A DNA stretch of 64,000 nt from Hyphomicrobium_A sp963726795 (GTDB lineage Bacteria > Pseudomonadota > Alphaproteobacteria > Rhizobiales > Hyphomicrobiaceae), in NCBI GenBank assembly GCA_963726795.1, contig CAVSDD010000006.1:496001-560000 (forward strand). Reading direction: 5' to 3'. Position numbers and translations under genes: made by a program. Under the pieces are notes generated by a model. That model was not told the DNA's origin. It was given only the letters and a program-made list of their open reading frames with translations, and made no database searches. Every line of letters begins with the position of its first letter. Positions within the stretch are counted from its first letter, which is position 1. Of the stretch, positions 1-8,924 are shown piece by piece.

Positions 1-21
1 GCTTTTTTTGCTTCGCGCCGC

Positions 22-37
22 CTTACGAAACCGTAAG
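22..37. promoter_or_regulatory. CTTAC-N6-GTAAG palindrome upstream of small secreted protein
   Basis: A perfect palindrome with 5-base arms CTTAC and GTAAG, spaced by six bases, about 90 bases upstream of the small secreted protein gene at 126. The same arms and spacing recur at 2500-2515, just upstream of the response regulator gene. The shared design suggests an operator for that response regulator, OmpR-type proteins being dimers on short repeats. That assignment is inference. Confidence 0.5.
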
Positions 38-125
38 CCGCAGGCCAGTTCCCGGCAAGGAATGCAGCTCAGGGTGCGCCCGGGTGATCATGAGACCACC
101 CAAACAAAAAGATGGAGAGTTCCAC

Positions 126-284
126 ATGTCCAAGATCCTGAGCGCCGCCATTCTCGCTGGTCTGATGTTTGGCCTCGCCGCCCCGGCCGTCCAGGCTAAA
201 GACGCGCCGAAGACCAAGGCTGATTGCGCGAAGATGGCCAACATGAAGTGGGATGACGCCACCTCCAAGTGCGTGAAGAAGTAA
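126..284 (+). CDS. Small secreted protein (52 aa) with signal peptide
   Basis: The protein begins MSKILSAAILAGLMFGLAAP, a typical Sec signal peptide ending near VQA (residues 19-21). The mature part is only about 30 residues, Lys-rich, with two cysteines in the pattern DCAKMANMKWDDATSKC that could form one disulfide in the periplasm. An in-frame start lies further upstream, but ATG 126 is preferred because it begins the signal peptide and GGAGAG precedes it by about 10 bases. A terminator follows at 358. The palindrome at 22-37 links it to the convergent two-component system. The function is unknown; small periplasmic proteins of this form are often targets of envelope-sensing two-component systems. 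Confidence 0.75.
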   Translation: MSKILSAAILAGLMFGLAAPAVQAKDAPKTKADCAKMANMKWDDATSKCVKK

Positions 285-357
285 CAGCGCTCCCCTTGGC
301 GGCAGGCCATCGCGGTCTGCTGCCATCTTTGAATTTTCCTTCCGCCTCTTCCCAACT

Positions 358-387
358 GGTGCGGTGCCTCGGCACTGCACCTTTTTT
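358..387 (+). terminator. Rho-independent terminator after the small secreted protein
   Basis: A 10-base stem (GGTGCGGTGC pairing with GCACTGCACC, one mismatch), a four-base loop and a run of six T on the + strand. It lies between the small secreted protein gene and the convergent histidine kinase gene. Confidence 0.8.
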
Positions 388-399
388 GTTTGTTGCAGG

Positions 400-1773
400 T
401 CACGCCTTGGGAAAGGCAACCTCGACCCGCAATCCTGGCTTGTTGTCTTGAAGCGCCACGCTGGCGCCGTGCAGCTCGGCGATGGCCGCAACGAGGCTCA
501 AACCGAGACCGGAGCCCGGCGTGGTGCGCTCGCGCTCGAGCCGATAGAGGCGGCGGAACACGTTTTCGCGCTCGGCGCTGGGGACCCCAGGACCGCTGTC
601 CCAAATGACTGCCAGATGCCTGTCTCCCTGGGCCGCGAGGCTGACGCCGATGCTCGTGCCTTTCGGCGAGTGTCGGATCGCGTTCTCGATCAGATTGGCA
701 AACAATTGCCGCAGCAGCTCTGGGTCGCCGTTGACATGGGCCCGCGTTGTCGGCGGCACGGCGCACTCGAGGAGATCTCCCGCTTCCTCGGCGACGGGCT
801 CGTAGATGTCGGCAACGTCGACGAGGAGCGGCCCGAGATCGATGCCCTGGAAGCGCGATTTGCGGGCGCCGGCCTCTATCTGCGTGATGCGCAGCAGCGC
901 CTCGAACGTGTCCACGATGGAATCGAGCTCGACCAACGCATGCTCCACTCGGCCACGGTAGTCCTCGACGCTGTCGGCTGAGCGCAGCGCGTCTTCGAGC
1001 TTGCGGCGGAGGCGGCCGATCGGCTTCTTGAGATCGTGGGCGATGTCGGATGAGGCCTGGTTCACGTTCGCCATGAGCTTCTGCAGGCGGGCGAGCGTTG
1101 CGTTGATCTGCTCAGCGACGTGATCGAGATCGTCGCCCGATCCCGAAAGCGGCACGCGCCGCGTGATGTCGCCCTGGCCGACGTGGGCAAGCGTCGTGGC
1201 GAACGCGTTGATTTTCTGCTGCGTGCGCCACGCGAGGAACACCGCGGACCCGAGCGCGAACAGCACGGTCGCGATCAAGCCCCAGCCCAGAGCGTGCAAG
1301 AGGATGCGCTGCAGCTCGCGGATCTCGCGATCGCTGCCGCCGATGAGCAGGTAGCCCTCCGATACGGGCTTCCAGACCGAATAGAAGCGATCGTTGGGAT
1401 CGCCCTTGTCGGCAACCAGGGGCAGCCAGGCGCGATCGAGAATGGCCCAGCCTGTGAACACGCGCACGTTCTGCACGTTGCCGGCCTGGTAATTGCCGTC
1501 GCTGTTTCGCAGCAAGAAGATGCTGTCGAAGTCGCGCACCGATTTGGCCTCCTCGGTGACGACGGCGGACAGCGCTGCGAAGCCATGTTCCTCATCGATG
1601 GCCATCAGGGTGTCGCTCGTTTCGGCGACGCGCTTCTTGATGTGGCTTGCGAGCTCGGCCTCGAGCGTCAGATAGAGGACGGCGACGAGCGCCACCACCG
1701 TCAGCATGAACAGGAGCGTGAAAGCCCCCGCGAGCCGGACCGGCGTCCGTTTCAGAATGTCATTGTTGGTCAT
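400..1773 (-). CDS. Two-component sensor histidine kinase
   Basis: A 457-residue inner-membrane histidine kinase. Transmembrane segments lie at about residues 13-36 and 164-183, with a periplasmic sensor domain of about 125 residues between them. A HAMP-like linker follows (about 184-236), then the H-box SDIAHDLKKP with the phosphoacceptor at His246. The ATPase domain carries an N-box (NLIENAIRHSP), G1 (DSGPGVP) and G2 (GSGLGLSLV). The usual HDLRTPL is HDLKKPI here, as in some alphaproteobacterial kinases. Its start overlaps the end of the response regulator gene by 14 bases, so the two are translationally coupled. The sensed signal is unknown. Confidence 0.93.
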   Translation of the reverse strand: MTNNDILKRTPVRLAGAFTLLFMLTVVALVAVLYLTLEAELASHIKKRVAETSDTLMAIDEEHGFAALSAVVTEEAKSVRDFDSIFLLRNSDGNYQAGNVQNVRVFTGWAILDRAWLPLVADKGDPNDRFYSVWKPVSEGYLLIGGSDREIRELQRILLHALGWGLIATVLFALGSAVFLAWRTQQKINAFATTLAHVGQGDITRRVPLSGSGDDLDHVAEQINATLARLQKLMANVNQASSDIAHDLKKPIGRLRRKLEDALRSADSVEDYRGRVEHALVELDSIVDTFEALLRITQIEAGARKSRFQGIDLGPLLVDVADIYEPVAEEAGDLLECAVPPTTRAHVNGDPELLRQLFANLIENAIRHSPKGTSIGVSLAAQGDRHLAVIWDSGPGVPSAERENVFRRLYRLERERTTPGSGLGLSLVAAIAELHGASVALQDNKPGLRVEVAFPKA

Positions 1774-2437
1774 GCATTGTGTAACCGCTGCCGCGCACCG
1801 TGTGTATCAGCTCGCGGGCGTAGGGGCGGTCGATCTTGGTGCGCAGGCGCGAGATATGCGTTTCGACGACGCTGGTGCGGGGCTCGAAGTGAAAACCCCA
1901 GACGCGCTCGAGCAGCATGGTGCGCGTCAGCACGCGGCCCTTGTTGCGCATCAGGATCTCGAGCAGGCGGAACTCGCGCGGCTGCAGGCAGATGGCGTCG
2001 CCGCCGCGGGTGACCTTGCGCGCGATCAGATCCATCTCGAGGTCGGCCAGGCGCAGGATCGTTTCGGTGTCGCGCAGGTGGGGCCGGCGCGCCAGCGCGT
2101 TGACGCGGGCCATCAGCTCGGAGAAGGCAAAGGGCTTGGCGAGATAGTCGTCGCCGCCGACGTTGAGGCCGTCGACCCGGTCATCGACGCCGCCGAGCGA
2201 GGTCAAGAACAGCACCGGCACCTTGTGGCCCACCGCGCGTAGGGCCCGCACCAGCGACAGCCCATCGAGGCCCGGCAGCATGCGATCGATGACGAGCACA
2301 TCGTAGACCTCCTCCATCGCGTGCGAGAGCCCGTCGCGGCCGTCGGCGATGGTCTCGGCGCTGTGCCCTTCCTCCGCGAGCCCGTTGGAGACGTAAGCGG
2401 CGGTCTCGGGATCGTCCTCAACGATCAGGATGCGCAT
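1760..2437 (-). CDS. OmpR/PhoB-family response regulator
   Basis: A 225-residue regulator. The N-terminal receiver domain shows the acidic pair Glu7/Asp8-Asp9, phosphoacceptor Asp51 (in VLVIDRMLPG), Thr79 and Lys101 (in LAKPF). The C-terminal half is a winged-helix DNA-binding domain ending in RELIHTVRGSGY, typical of OmpR-family proteins. It is the first gene of an operon with the overlapping histidine kinase gene. The palindrome at 2500-2515 lies 63 bases upstream of its start and probably mediates autoregulation; the same motif precedes the secreted protein gene at 126. Confidence 0.94.
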   Translation of the reverse strand: MRILIVEDDPETAAYVSNGLAEEGHSAETIADGRDGLSHAMEEVYDVLVIDRMLPGLDGLSLVRALRAVGHKVPVLFLTSLGGVDDRVDGLNVGGDDYLAKPFAFSELMARVNALARRPHLRDTETILRLADLEMDLIARKVTRGGDAICLQPREFRLLEILMRNKGRVLTRTMLLERVWGFHFEPRTSVVETHISRLRTKIDRPYARELIHTVRGSGYTMHDQQ

Positions 2438-2803
2438 GGGTGAGCCTTTCCGCGACCCTGCCGTGTTCGCGCGCAGGATTTCAACGAGATTTCCATGAGC
2501 TTACCGAACTGTAAGAACGAAGCCCCGCTCGCCTCCCCGTTGCGACAAACACGCGCGGGGGTTGTGTGATGCTCCGTGTCCCGAACAGGGATTGGTCCGC
2601 GTCGTGATTAATTTACCGGCATTCCGGGCGTAAGTGGACGAATTCGATCCCCGACTGCTCTCTCGATCAAGCCTGAGTGCCACGTCAGTCAAGCGGGTGG
2701 ACGCGCGTTGGCATTTAATTATCCGTGCACGGCGGCAGTACGTCCGTGCTTGCAACCAAAGGTCTTCGGCAGCCGTTGGAACGAGTAATCAGCAATCGGA
2801 TAC
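2438..2803. other. Divergent intergenic region, no gene seen
   Basis: 366 bases between the divergently oriented response regulator and MarR genes. Apart from the palindrome at 2500-2515 it holds no recognisable coding, RNA or repeat feature. It must carry the promoters of both flanking genes, but no confident -35/-10 pair can be picked. Confidence 0.6.
2500..2515. promoter_or_regulatory. CTTAC-N6-GTAAG palindrome upstream of response regulator
   Basis: A second copy of the CTTAC-N6-GTAAG palindrome with an almost identical core (CGAACT against GAAACC at 27-32). It lies 63 bases from the response regulator start, in its promoter region. It is the candidate self-regulatory site of the two-component system. 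Confidence 0.55.
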
Positions 2804-3277
2804 ATGGGTAGCATGGTACGCGAAACTCGTTTGGATCACTCGCCGCTTCATCTGTTGCACCGTGTGAGGCAATGCGCGGGTGATCTCTTCCAGACCGAAA
2901 TGACTGGGATCGATCTCACCGCGCGCCAATACGTGGTGCTGGTTGCTGCCTCCCAGCGTGACGGGCTCAGCCAGCAGGAGATCATCGACGCTACCGGCAT
3001 CGACCGCTCCACCGTCTCGCAGGTTGTGCAGACCTTGCTGCGCAAGGGGCTGATCAAGCGCCGGCGCACCCGCGATGATGCGCGCGCCTACGCCATCACG
3101 CTGACGCCGGTCGGCCGCGATACGTTGAAGGTGACGGAGCCGCTCGTGCGGAGGATCGACGAGGCGCTCATCGGCGCGCTTCCCGCATCCCACGCCTCGA
3201 CGTTCCTCGACAGCCTGCGCACGATCGTTGGCGTGCTCGACGCCTCGACCAAGGGTCCGGCCGCCGCCGAAGCGTAA
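2804..3277 (+). CDS. MarR-family transcriptional regulator
   Basis: A 157-residue winged-helix regulator. The helix-turn-helix covers about residues 55-80 (LSQQEIIDATGIDRSTVSQV), followed by recognition helix and wing (VVQTLLRKGLIKRRRTRDDARAYAI) in the usual MarR order. The flanking helices would form the dimer interface. A second in-frame ATG at 2813 is an alternative start; neither has a strong ribosome-binding site. It lies upstream of and codirectional with the malyl-CoA lyase family gene, but 145 bases away, so coregulation is possible but not shown. The ligand is unknown. Confidence 0.88.
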   Translation: MGSMVRETRLDHSPLHLLHRVRQCAGDLFQTEMTGIDLTARQYVVLVAASQRDGLSQQEIIDATGIDRSTVSQVVQTLLRKGLIKRRRTRDDARAYAITLTPVGRDTLKVTEPLVRRIDEALIGALPASHASTFLDSLRTIVGVLDASTKGPAAAEA

Positions 3278-3422
3278 GCTTTCCGCCGCAATATTGGGCT
3301 TTCGCGTGCTCCCGCGTTGGCCGATCAGGATCGCGCAACGTTGACTCCCTCCCGGCGCACCATAGAGTGCTGCGCCGCAACAGGCGCGTCTTGCGCGCCG
3401 GAAGATGGGAGCTCCACCCGCG

Positions 3423-4478
3423 ATGGCCGCGACCCGCACGCCCGCAAAATTCTACACCCCGCTTGCCATCGGCGCGCCCGAGCCGTTTCGCGCGCTCCCG
3501 GTGCGGCTCGAGCGCATGATCCATTTCGTGCCGCCCCACAACGAGAAGATCCGCGCCAAGCTCAAGGACATCGCCGGTCAGGTCGACGTCATCCTCGGCA
3601 ATCTCGAGGACGCGATCCCAGCCGATCAGAAGGAATCTGCGCGCAAGGGCTTCATCGCCATGGCGCGCGAGACGGATTTCGGCGGCACTGGTTTGTGGAC
3701 GCGCATCAACTGCCTCAACAGTCCCTGGATGCTCGACGACGTCACCGAGATCGTCGCCGCTGTCGGCGACAAGCTCGACGTCATCATGCTACCCAAGGTT
3801 GAAGGCCCATGGGACATCTATTACCTCGACCAGCTGTTGGCGCAGCTCGAGGCCAGGCATCGCGTCAAGAAGCCGATCCTCATCCACGCGATCCTCGAGA
3901 CGGCCGAGGGCGTCAACAATGTCGAAGCGATCGCGGCCGCATCCCCACGCATGCACGGCATGAGCCTGGGCCCCGCCGACCTTGCGGCTTCGCGCGGAAT
4001 GAAGACCACCCGCGTCGGCGGCGGCCATCCCGACTATGCGGTGTTGGCCGACCCCTCCAAAGATGGTGCCGCTCCGCGCGCGTCTTACCAGCAGGACCTG
4101 TGGCACTACACGGTCGGCAAGATGGTCGATGCCTGCCTGGCCTATGGCCTCAAGCCCTTCTACGGCCCGTTCGGCGATTTCTCCGACGGCGCCGCCTGCG
4201 AGGCGCAGTTCCGCAACGCGTACCTGCAGGGCTGCCTGGGCGCCTGGTCGCTGCATCCGAGCCAGATCGAGATCGCCAAGCGCGTCTTCTCTCCCGACGA
4301 GGCCGAGGTGGCCTTCGCCAAGAAAATCCTCGAGGCCATGCCGGACGGCACCGGCGCGGTGATGATCGACGGCAAGATGCAAGACGATGCCACCTGGAAG
4401 CAGGCGAAGGTGATCGTCGATCTCGCCAAGCTGGTCGCCGCCAGGGACCCTGATCGGGCCGCCCGCTACGGGCTCTGA
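3423..4478 (+). CDS. HpcH/HpaI aldolase family, malyl-CoA lyase-like
   Basis: A TIM-barrel lyase of the citrate lyase beta/malyl-CoA lyase family, 351 residues from this start. Family features are RLERMIHFVPPHNEK near the N-terminus, the metal-binding acid in GNLEDAIPADQK, RINCLNSPWM, IMLPKVEG, and LETAEGVNN with its conserved Glu. Such enzymes cleave or form (S)-malyl-CoA or beta-methylmalyl-CoA with Mg2+, as in the serine cycle or ethylmalonyl-CoA pathway. No other pathway gene is adjacent, so the substrate is not fixed. ATG 3423 is chosen because GGGAG lies 11 bases upstream; ATG 3405 has its purine stretch directly against the start. Confidence 0.85.
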   Translation: MAATRTPAKFYTPLAIGAPEPFRALPVRLERMIHFVPPHNEKIRAKLKDIAGQVDVILGNLEDAIPADQKESARKGFIAMARETDFGGTGLWTRINCLNSPWMLDDVTEIVAAVGDKLDVIMLPKVEGPWDIYYLDQLLAQLEARHRVKKPILIHAILETAEGVNNVEAIAAASPRMHGMSLGPADLAASRGMKTTRVGGGHPDYAVLADPSKDGAAPRASYQQDLWHYTVGKMVDACLAYGLKPFYGPFGDFSDGAACEAQFRNAYLQGCLGAWSLHPSQIEIAKRVFSPDEAEVAFAKKILEAMPDGTGAVMIDGKMQDDATWKQAKVIVDLAKLVAARDPDRAARYGL

Positions 4479-4629
4479 TGGTCCTTGAGGCCCTCTAACG
4501 TCCTACAGGTGCGGCAAGAACGCCGCAGGACTTTAGCCGAGTTCGCGTCTAGCAATTGACAGCTGCCGCGCACTCCCTTCGTATTGGCGGCGGGCACACA
4601 CGGGACGCCAGGTCATCGGGATCCTCCTC

Positions 4630-4962
4630 ATGGGGAGCATGAGACAGGCCAAGTTTGCGGTCGGCCAGGTCGTGCGGCATCGGTTTTATCCGTTCCGCGG
4701 CGTCATTTTCGATATCGACCCCGAGTTCGACAACTCCGAGGAGTGGTGGCTCGCTATCCCGGCCGAGGTGCGCCCGCACAAGGATCAGCCCTACTATCAC
4801 CTGCTCGCCGAGAACGCCGAGACCGAGTACATCGCCTACGTCTCGGAGCAGAACCTGCTGCCCGACGAGACGGGCCAGCCGCTGCGCCATCCGCAGGTCT
4901 CGGAGCTCTTCACCGAGGACGAGAACGGCGGCTACCGCGCGCTGTTCCTCCAGGCGCACTAG
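4630..4962 (+). CDS. hspQ: Heat shock protein HspQ (YccV family)
   Basis: A 110-residue cytosolic protein matching HspQ, once called hemimethylated-DNA-binding YccV. Diagnostic stretches are AKFAVGQVVRHRFYPFRGVI, FDIDPEFDNSEEWW and QPYYHLLAE, then AYVSEQNLL. In enterobacteria HspQ specifies and enhances Lon protease substrates. The length is normal for the family. ATG 4639, after GGGGAG, is a possible alternative start that would remove three residues. It is a single gene ending 9 bases from a convergent methyltransferase gene. Confidence 0.92.
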   Translation: MGSMRQAKFAVGQVVRHRFYPFRGVIFDIDPEFDNSEEWWLAIPAEVRPHKDQPYYHLLAENAETEYIAYVSEQNLLPDETGQPLRHPQVSELFTEDENGGYRALFLQAH

Positions 4963-4971
4963 CGAACCCGA

Positions 4972-5601
4972 TCATTCGTTGAAAGCAATTGGGTCGGCTT
5001 GGGCCTTACAGATCCATGCGGTGCGCCCGCCTGCCCGCGCGTCGTTGGCGACGTGCTCGACCGGCCGGAAGCCGAAGCGTCGGAGGAGTTCTCGGTACTC
5101 ATCCGGTGCGAGGCTCGCGTGGTACAGCGGGTCGCCTCGATAACTGCCTATCGCTTCTCCTTGCGCGGGCCCCGAATTGAACATCAGCACCGCGCCTGGA
5201 GCTGCATGTTTGGCAAAAACTGCAAACATCTGCCGTTGAGTGTCTTGATCGAGGTGGAAGAAGCTATCCCAGGCCAGAATGGCGTCGAAGCGTCGGCCCA
5301 GCGACAGCGTTCGCATATCCTCAACGATCCATTCTTGATCGGGCAGACGTTGGCGACAAAGCGAGATCATGGTCTCGGACGAGTCGACACCGGTTACTCT
5401 CAGACCCCGCTCGGTCATGTGCTGTGCGACGGGGCGACCCGATCCGCAGCCGAGGTCGAGCACGTGTGCCCCGGACGCCAGTGCACCGATGAAGGAATTG
5501 ACCCAGAACTTGTCGTTCCACTCGCTTTGTTGTCGGTCGGCATCCCAGGCTGTCGCATGTCGCTCGTAGTGCGCGATGATGCGGCTCGCTAGCGGGTTCA
5601 T
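4972..5601 (-). CDS. Class I SAM-dependent methyltransferase
   Basis: A 209-residue soluble protein with a Rossmann-type methyltransferase domain. Motif I is VLDLGCGSGRP (about residues 47-57). The following acidic residue is in VTGVDSSETM, and DAILAWDSFFHL forms motif IV/post-I. Family members methylate small molecules; the substrate is not predictable. It stands alone, convergent with hspQ and downstream of the IalB gene, from which a terminator at 5621-5649 separates it. Confidence 0.88.
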   Translation of the reverse strand: MNPLASRIIAHYERHATAWDADRQQSEWNDKFWVNSFIGALASGAHVLDLGCGSGRPVAQHMTERGLRVTGVDSSETMISLCRQRLPDQEWIVEDMRTLSLGRRFDAILAWDSFFHLDQDTQRQMFAVFAKHAAPGAVLMFNSGPAQGEAIGSYRGDPLYHASLAPDEYRELLRRFGFRPVEHVANDARAGGRTAWICKAQADPIAFNE

Positions 5602-5620
5602 ATGTCCCGCCCCCGAAATG

Positions 5621-5649
5621 AAAAACCGCCCGGCAATGCTGCCAGGCGG
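5621..5649 (-). terminator. Rho-independent terminator after the IalB-family gene
   Basis: On the minus strand a 10-base stem with one mismatch (CCGCCTGGCA/TGCCGGGCGG), a four-base loop and a run of five T. It lies 27 bases past the stop codon of the IalB-family gene. Confidence 0.8.
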
Positions 5650-5675
5650 ATTCTAAGTCTGCGCAGTCGTCAGCG

Positions 5676-6599
5676 CTATTTCTTGGCCGGCGGCGCTACC
5701 GTGGTCGTCGGTGCGTCGGACGGCAGCGGCGGCAAATTCTTCATCTGATCCGCCTTGGCCTTCTCGGCGAGCTGCTGCTGGCGCTGACGGATCTGCTCCA
5801 TCAACTTCATGCGGTTTGCCTGGTAGGCCTTGTTGTCGATCGGCTTGCCGGTGAGCGCATCGCCAAATCCGGCGAGCGAGACAGGCACGGTGAACTGGTT
5901 GCCATTGGCCCAGATCGCGAGCACCGCCAAGCCGGCGTTGCCCTTGAGCATCTCGATGATCTCAGGCGTTGCCTGAACCTCCGCGGTGCAGCCTACGGGC
6001 AGGCAGTGCGCGAACTTGAGATCGGCGGTCTTCAAATCCTTGAGCTCGATCGTCTCGTTCTTGGCGGCCTTGGCCCACTGCTCAGCCGAGTACATCGCGA
6101 GCTTCACGCCGCCGGGGATGATCACGCCGAGCGGCACCATAACGGCGAGCACCTCCCTGGGCGCTCCCTCGATCTGCTGCAAGCCGACGGAAACGATCAC
6201 CTGGCCGGTGTTGCTCTCGATCGCCTCGAACATGGTGGAGCAGAGTTGCTTCTCCTGCGGCTCGGTCTTCTTGCCGTCGGCGCTCTTGGGCGAGATCTTG
6301 ATCTTGTCGCAGAGCTTGACCCACTGATTACGCTTCTTCTCATCGCCGGCCGCCGCTGCGGGTGCACCGGCCGCTGCTGGCGCACCAGCTGCCGCAGGAG
6401 CGGCTTTCGCCGGCGCTGCCTTCTTGGCTGCAGGCGCCTTAGCCGCCGGCGCGGCAACTGCTGGCGGAGCAGCGTCGGGAGCCGTGCCGTCATCCACTGC
6501 CCACGCGGGAGCGCCCGCCATCACAAAGGTCATAGCCGCGGCGGCACCGAGCACCAGCAAACCGGTCGTCTGCCGATGCCGCGAAACTGCGTATGTCAT
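5676..6599 (-). CDS. Invasion-associated locus B (IalB) family secreted protein
   Basis: A 307-residue exported protein. A signal peptide ends near PAWA (residue 34). A low-complexity Ala/Pro/Lys linker covers about residues 36-88, and an IalB domain about residues 90-260. The IalB domain is recognised from its N-terminal W...C pattern (NQWVKLCDKI), the VGLQQIEG core and a paired-cysteine segment (FAHCLPVGC). The C-terminus is a Gln/Lys-rich helical tail. IalB proteins are periplasmic or envelope-associated and widespread in Hyphomicrobiales. The name comes from Bartonella invasion work and does not imply pathogenicity here. Confidence 0.85.
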   Translation of the reverse strand: MTYAVSRHRQTTGLLVLGAAAAMTFVMAGAPAWAVDDGTAPDAAPPAVAAPAAKAPAAKKAAPAKAAPAAAGAPAAAGAPAAAAGDEKKRNQWVKLCDKIKISPKSADGKKTEPQEKQLCSTMFEAIESNTGQVIVSVGLQQIEGAPREVLAVMVPLGVIIPGGVKLAMYSAEQWAKAAKNETIELKDLKTADLKFAHCLPVGCTAEVQATPEIIEMLKGNAGLAVLAIWANGNQFTVPVSLAGFGDALTGKPIDNKAYQANRMKLMEQIRQRQQQLAEKAKADQMKNLPPLPSDAPTTTVAPPAKK

Positions 6600-6840
6600 G
6601 GATTACTTCGACCTCTTTATTAGAGAGCTGGTCCCTGCCAGCTCAGCCCCTCAAGTGGCGCAAAATCGCACGTCTTAGCGCGTCGGCGCCTGTTGGCCGC
6701 ACTAAAACTCGGATTGCGGCAATCCCGTGACGAGTAGAATCGGCCGATACGCAAAGCTGGGATCATCGAGCGCCTACGTGGCAAAGGCGCAACGCAGGGT
6801 GTTGCCGCTGGCGAAACCGGCGCTGCGCTAACATGTGATA

Positions 6841-8698
6841 ATGACGAGGCAAATCCGGCTGTATTTCGGGAATTGGCCACTGAACGAGAAATTTTGGAAA
6901 ACGACGGCGGTGCGATCGACCGTCTGTTGCGCGTTGCTGCTCGCGCTGAGCGCTCGCTGCGCGTCGGCCGAGCCGCTGTACGGCATTGCCATGCACGGCG
7001 CACCGGCGCTGGCTGCGGGCTTTCATCACTTCTCCTACGTCAATCCGGCAGCGCCCAAAGGAGGGCGCCTGACGATGACGAGCTTTGGCTCCTTCGACAG
7101 TCTCAATCCGCTGATCGTCAAGGGCGAGCCCGTTTCGGGCATCCGCGACTTCGTCTACGAGAGCCTGATGGCGCGCGCGCTCGATGAGCCGTTCTCGCTC
7201 TACGGACTGATCGCTGAGAGCGTGGAGATGCCGGAGGATCGTTCGTCGATAACCTTCAACCTCAATCCCAAGGCGCACTTCTCCGACGGGACGCCGATTA
7301 CGCCTGAGGATGTGCTGTTCTCCTTGGAGATCCTGAAGGAGAAAGGCCGGCCCAATCACCGCACGTATTTCGCCAAGGTGGCCAAGGCGGAGCGGCTGTC
7401 GGCAACGTCGGTGCGGTTTACCTTCGACGCGAGCGGCGATCGCGAGATGCCGCTGATCCTCGCGCTGATGCCCGTGTTGCCCAAGCACGCGATCGACGCG
7501 GCGACGTTTCGAGGCAACGACATTGCAGCCGTCCGTCGGCTCGGGGCCCTATCGCGTTGCCAAGGTCGACGCGGGACGCTCCATCGTCTACCAGCGCGAT
7601 CCCAACTATTGGGGCAAGGATCTCCCCGTAAATCGCGGGCGCTTCAATTTCGAGACGATACGCTTCGATTATTTCCGCGAGGGCTCGGTGCAGTTCGAGG
7701 CCTTCAAGACCGGGCAGGTCGACTTGTGGCCGGAGGAGGATCCCCGCCGCTGGGCCAACGGCTACGACTTTCCTGCCGTGAGCGATGGCCGTGTCGTCAA
7801 GCACGCATTCGACATCGGCGTTCCCGCCGGCATGACGGCGCTGGTGTTCAACACGCGCCGCAAGGTGTTCGCCGATCCGCGCGTGCGCCAGGCGCTGATC
7901 CTGCTGTTCGACTTTGAGTGGATCAATCGCACGCTGTATGCCGGCCTCTACAGCCGCACCGAGAGCTATTTCCAGCGCTCGATTCTGGCGTCTGCTGGTC
8001 GTCCCGCCGATGCGCACGAGCGCCAATTGCTGGCGCCGTTCACCGCGTACGTGAGGCCGGCGATTATGGAGGGCACCTATCGCTTTCCCTCGACCAGCGG
8101 CACGGGCCGCGATCGCGAGAACCAGGCGCAGGCCTTCAAGCTGCTGAGCGAAGCCGGGTACGAGATCAAAAGCGATAAGCTCGTCAGCAAGGAAAGCGGT
8201 GCGCAGCTTTCCTTTGAGATACTGGCGGCGTCGACCACTCAGGAAGCCTTGCTGCTGAGCTTTGCGCGCGACGTGGAACGGCTCGGGATCAAGGTTTCCG
8301 TGCGCGTCGTCGACAGCGCGCAGTATCAGTCGCGGCTCACGAGCTACGACTACGACATGATCCAGAACACCTGGGTCTCCTCGCTATCGCCCGGCAACGA
8401 GCAACTGTTCCGCTGGTCGGCAGCGGCGGCGAAGCTGCCCGGCACCTATAATTATGCCGGCGTCGAGAACCCGGCAGCCGATGCGATGATACAGGCGCTG
8501 CTCGCGGCGAAATCCGAAGACGACTTCGTCTCCGCCGTGCGCGCGCTCGACCGCGTGCTGCTGTCGGGCGATTACGTGATCCCGCTGTTCTATATCCCCA
8601 AGCAGTGGCTCGCCTACTGGACGCGCATCGAGCATCCCGAGGTGACGCCGCTGTTTGGTTACAACATCGACAGCTGGTGGGCGGCGGACGCGAAATGA
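6841..8698 (+). pseudogene. Family 5 extracellular solute-binding protein, frameshifted
   Basis: Two adjoining reading frames together encode a roughly 620-residue peptide/oligopeptide-binding protein (SBP_bac_5, YejA-like). The first begins at ATG 6841 and carries a signal peptide ending in ARCASA, then GGRLTMTSFGSFDSLNP and FNLNPKAHFSDGTPIT. It loses homology after FRGNDIA near 7527. The second frame resumes with PSVGSGPYRVAK and runs to WWAADAK. Removing one base near 7528 restores one continuous protein. No ABC permease or ATPase gene is adjacent. It is either a real pseudogene or a sequencing indel; other genes in the window show similar splits. Confidence 0.8.
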
Positions 8699-8769
8699 GC
8701 GCTTCGCTACATGACGGGTCCCCGCTTCGCTGGTTTGGCAGCCGATCTGGCCGAGCCTTCGTTGAAAGT

Positions 8770-8860
8770 TGCGTGGATCCCGCTCTGCAGCGGGATGACG
8801 TTTGCAGTTGGGCAGCCCCATCGCACCATAACAACGTCACCCCGACGCAGGTCGGGGCCT
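8770..8860. repeat. Intergenic repeat with hairpins
   Basis: This spacer after the solute-binding protein contains a repeat unit (8771-8810) that recurs in inverted orientation at about 19641-19684, with roughly 35 of 40 positions alike. Its core is a hairpin (CCCGCT/AGCGGG). A second hairpin follows at 8840-8857 (CCCCGAC/GTCGGGG). This type of dispersed 'GGATCC...GATGACG' unit is common between genes in Hyphomicrobiales genomes. Confidence 0.6.
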
Positions 8861-8924
8861 ACGCCACTCTCTACGCGCCGTTCTGCTCAAGTGGCGTTCT
8901 GTCGTCTCAGCGATCGAGTTTGTG

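Noticed and set aside
1120..2013. 297-codon open frame on the + strand
   Set aside because: It lies antisense to both genes of the two-component system and has no recognisable features.
2610..2634. Third copy of the CTTAC/GTAAG palindrome
   Set aside because: Here TTAC and GTAA are 13 bases apart rather than six and the outer bases do not match, so it is not counted as a site.
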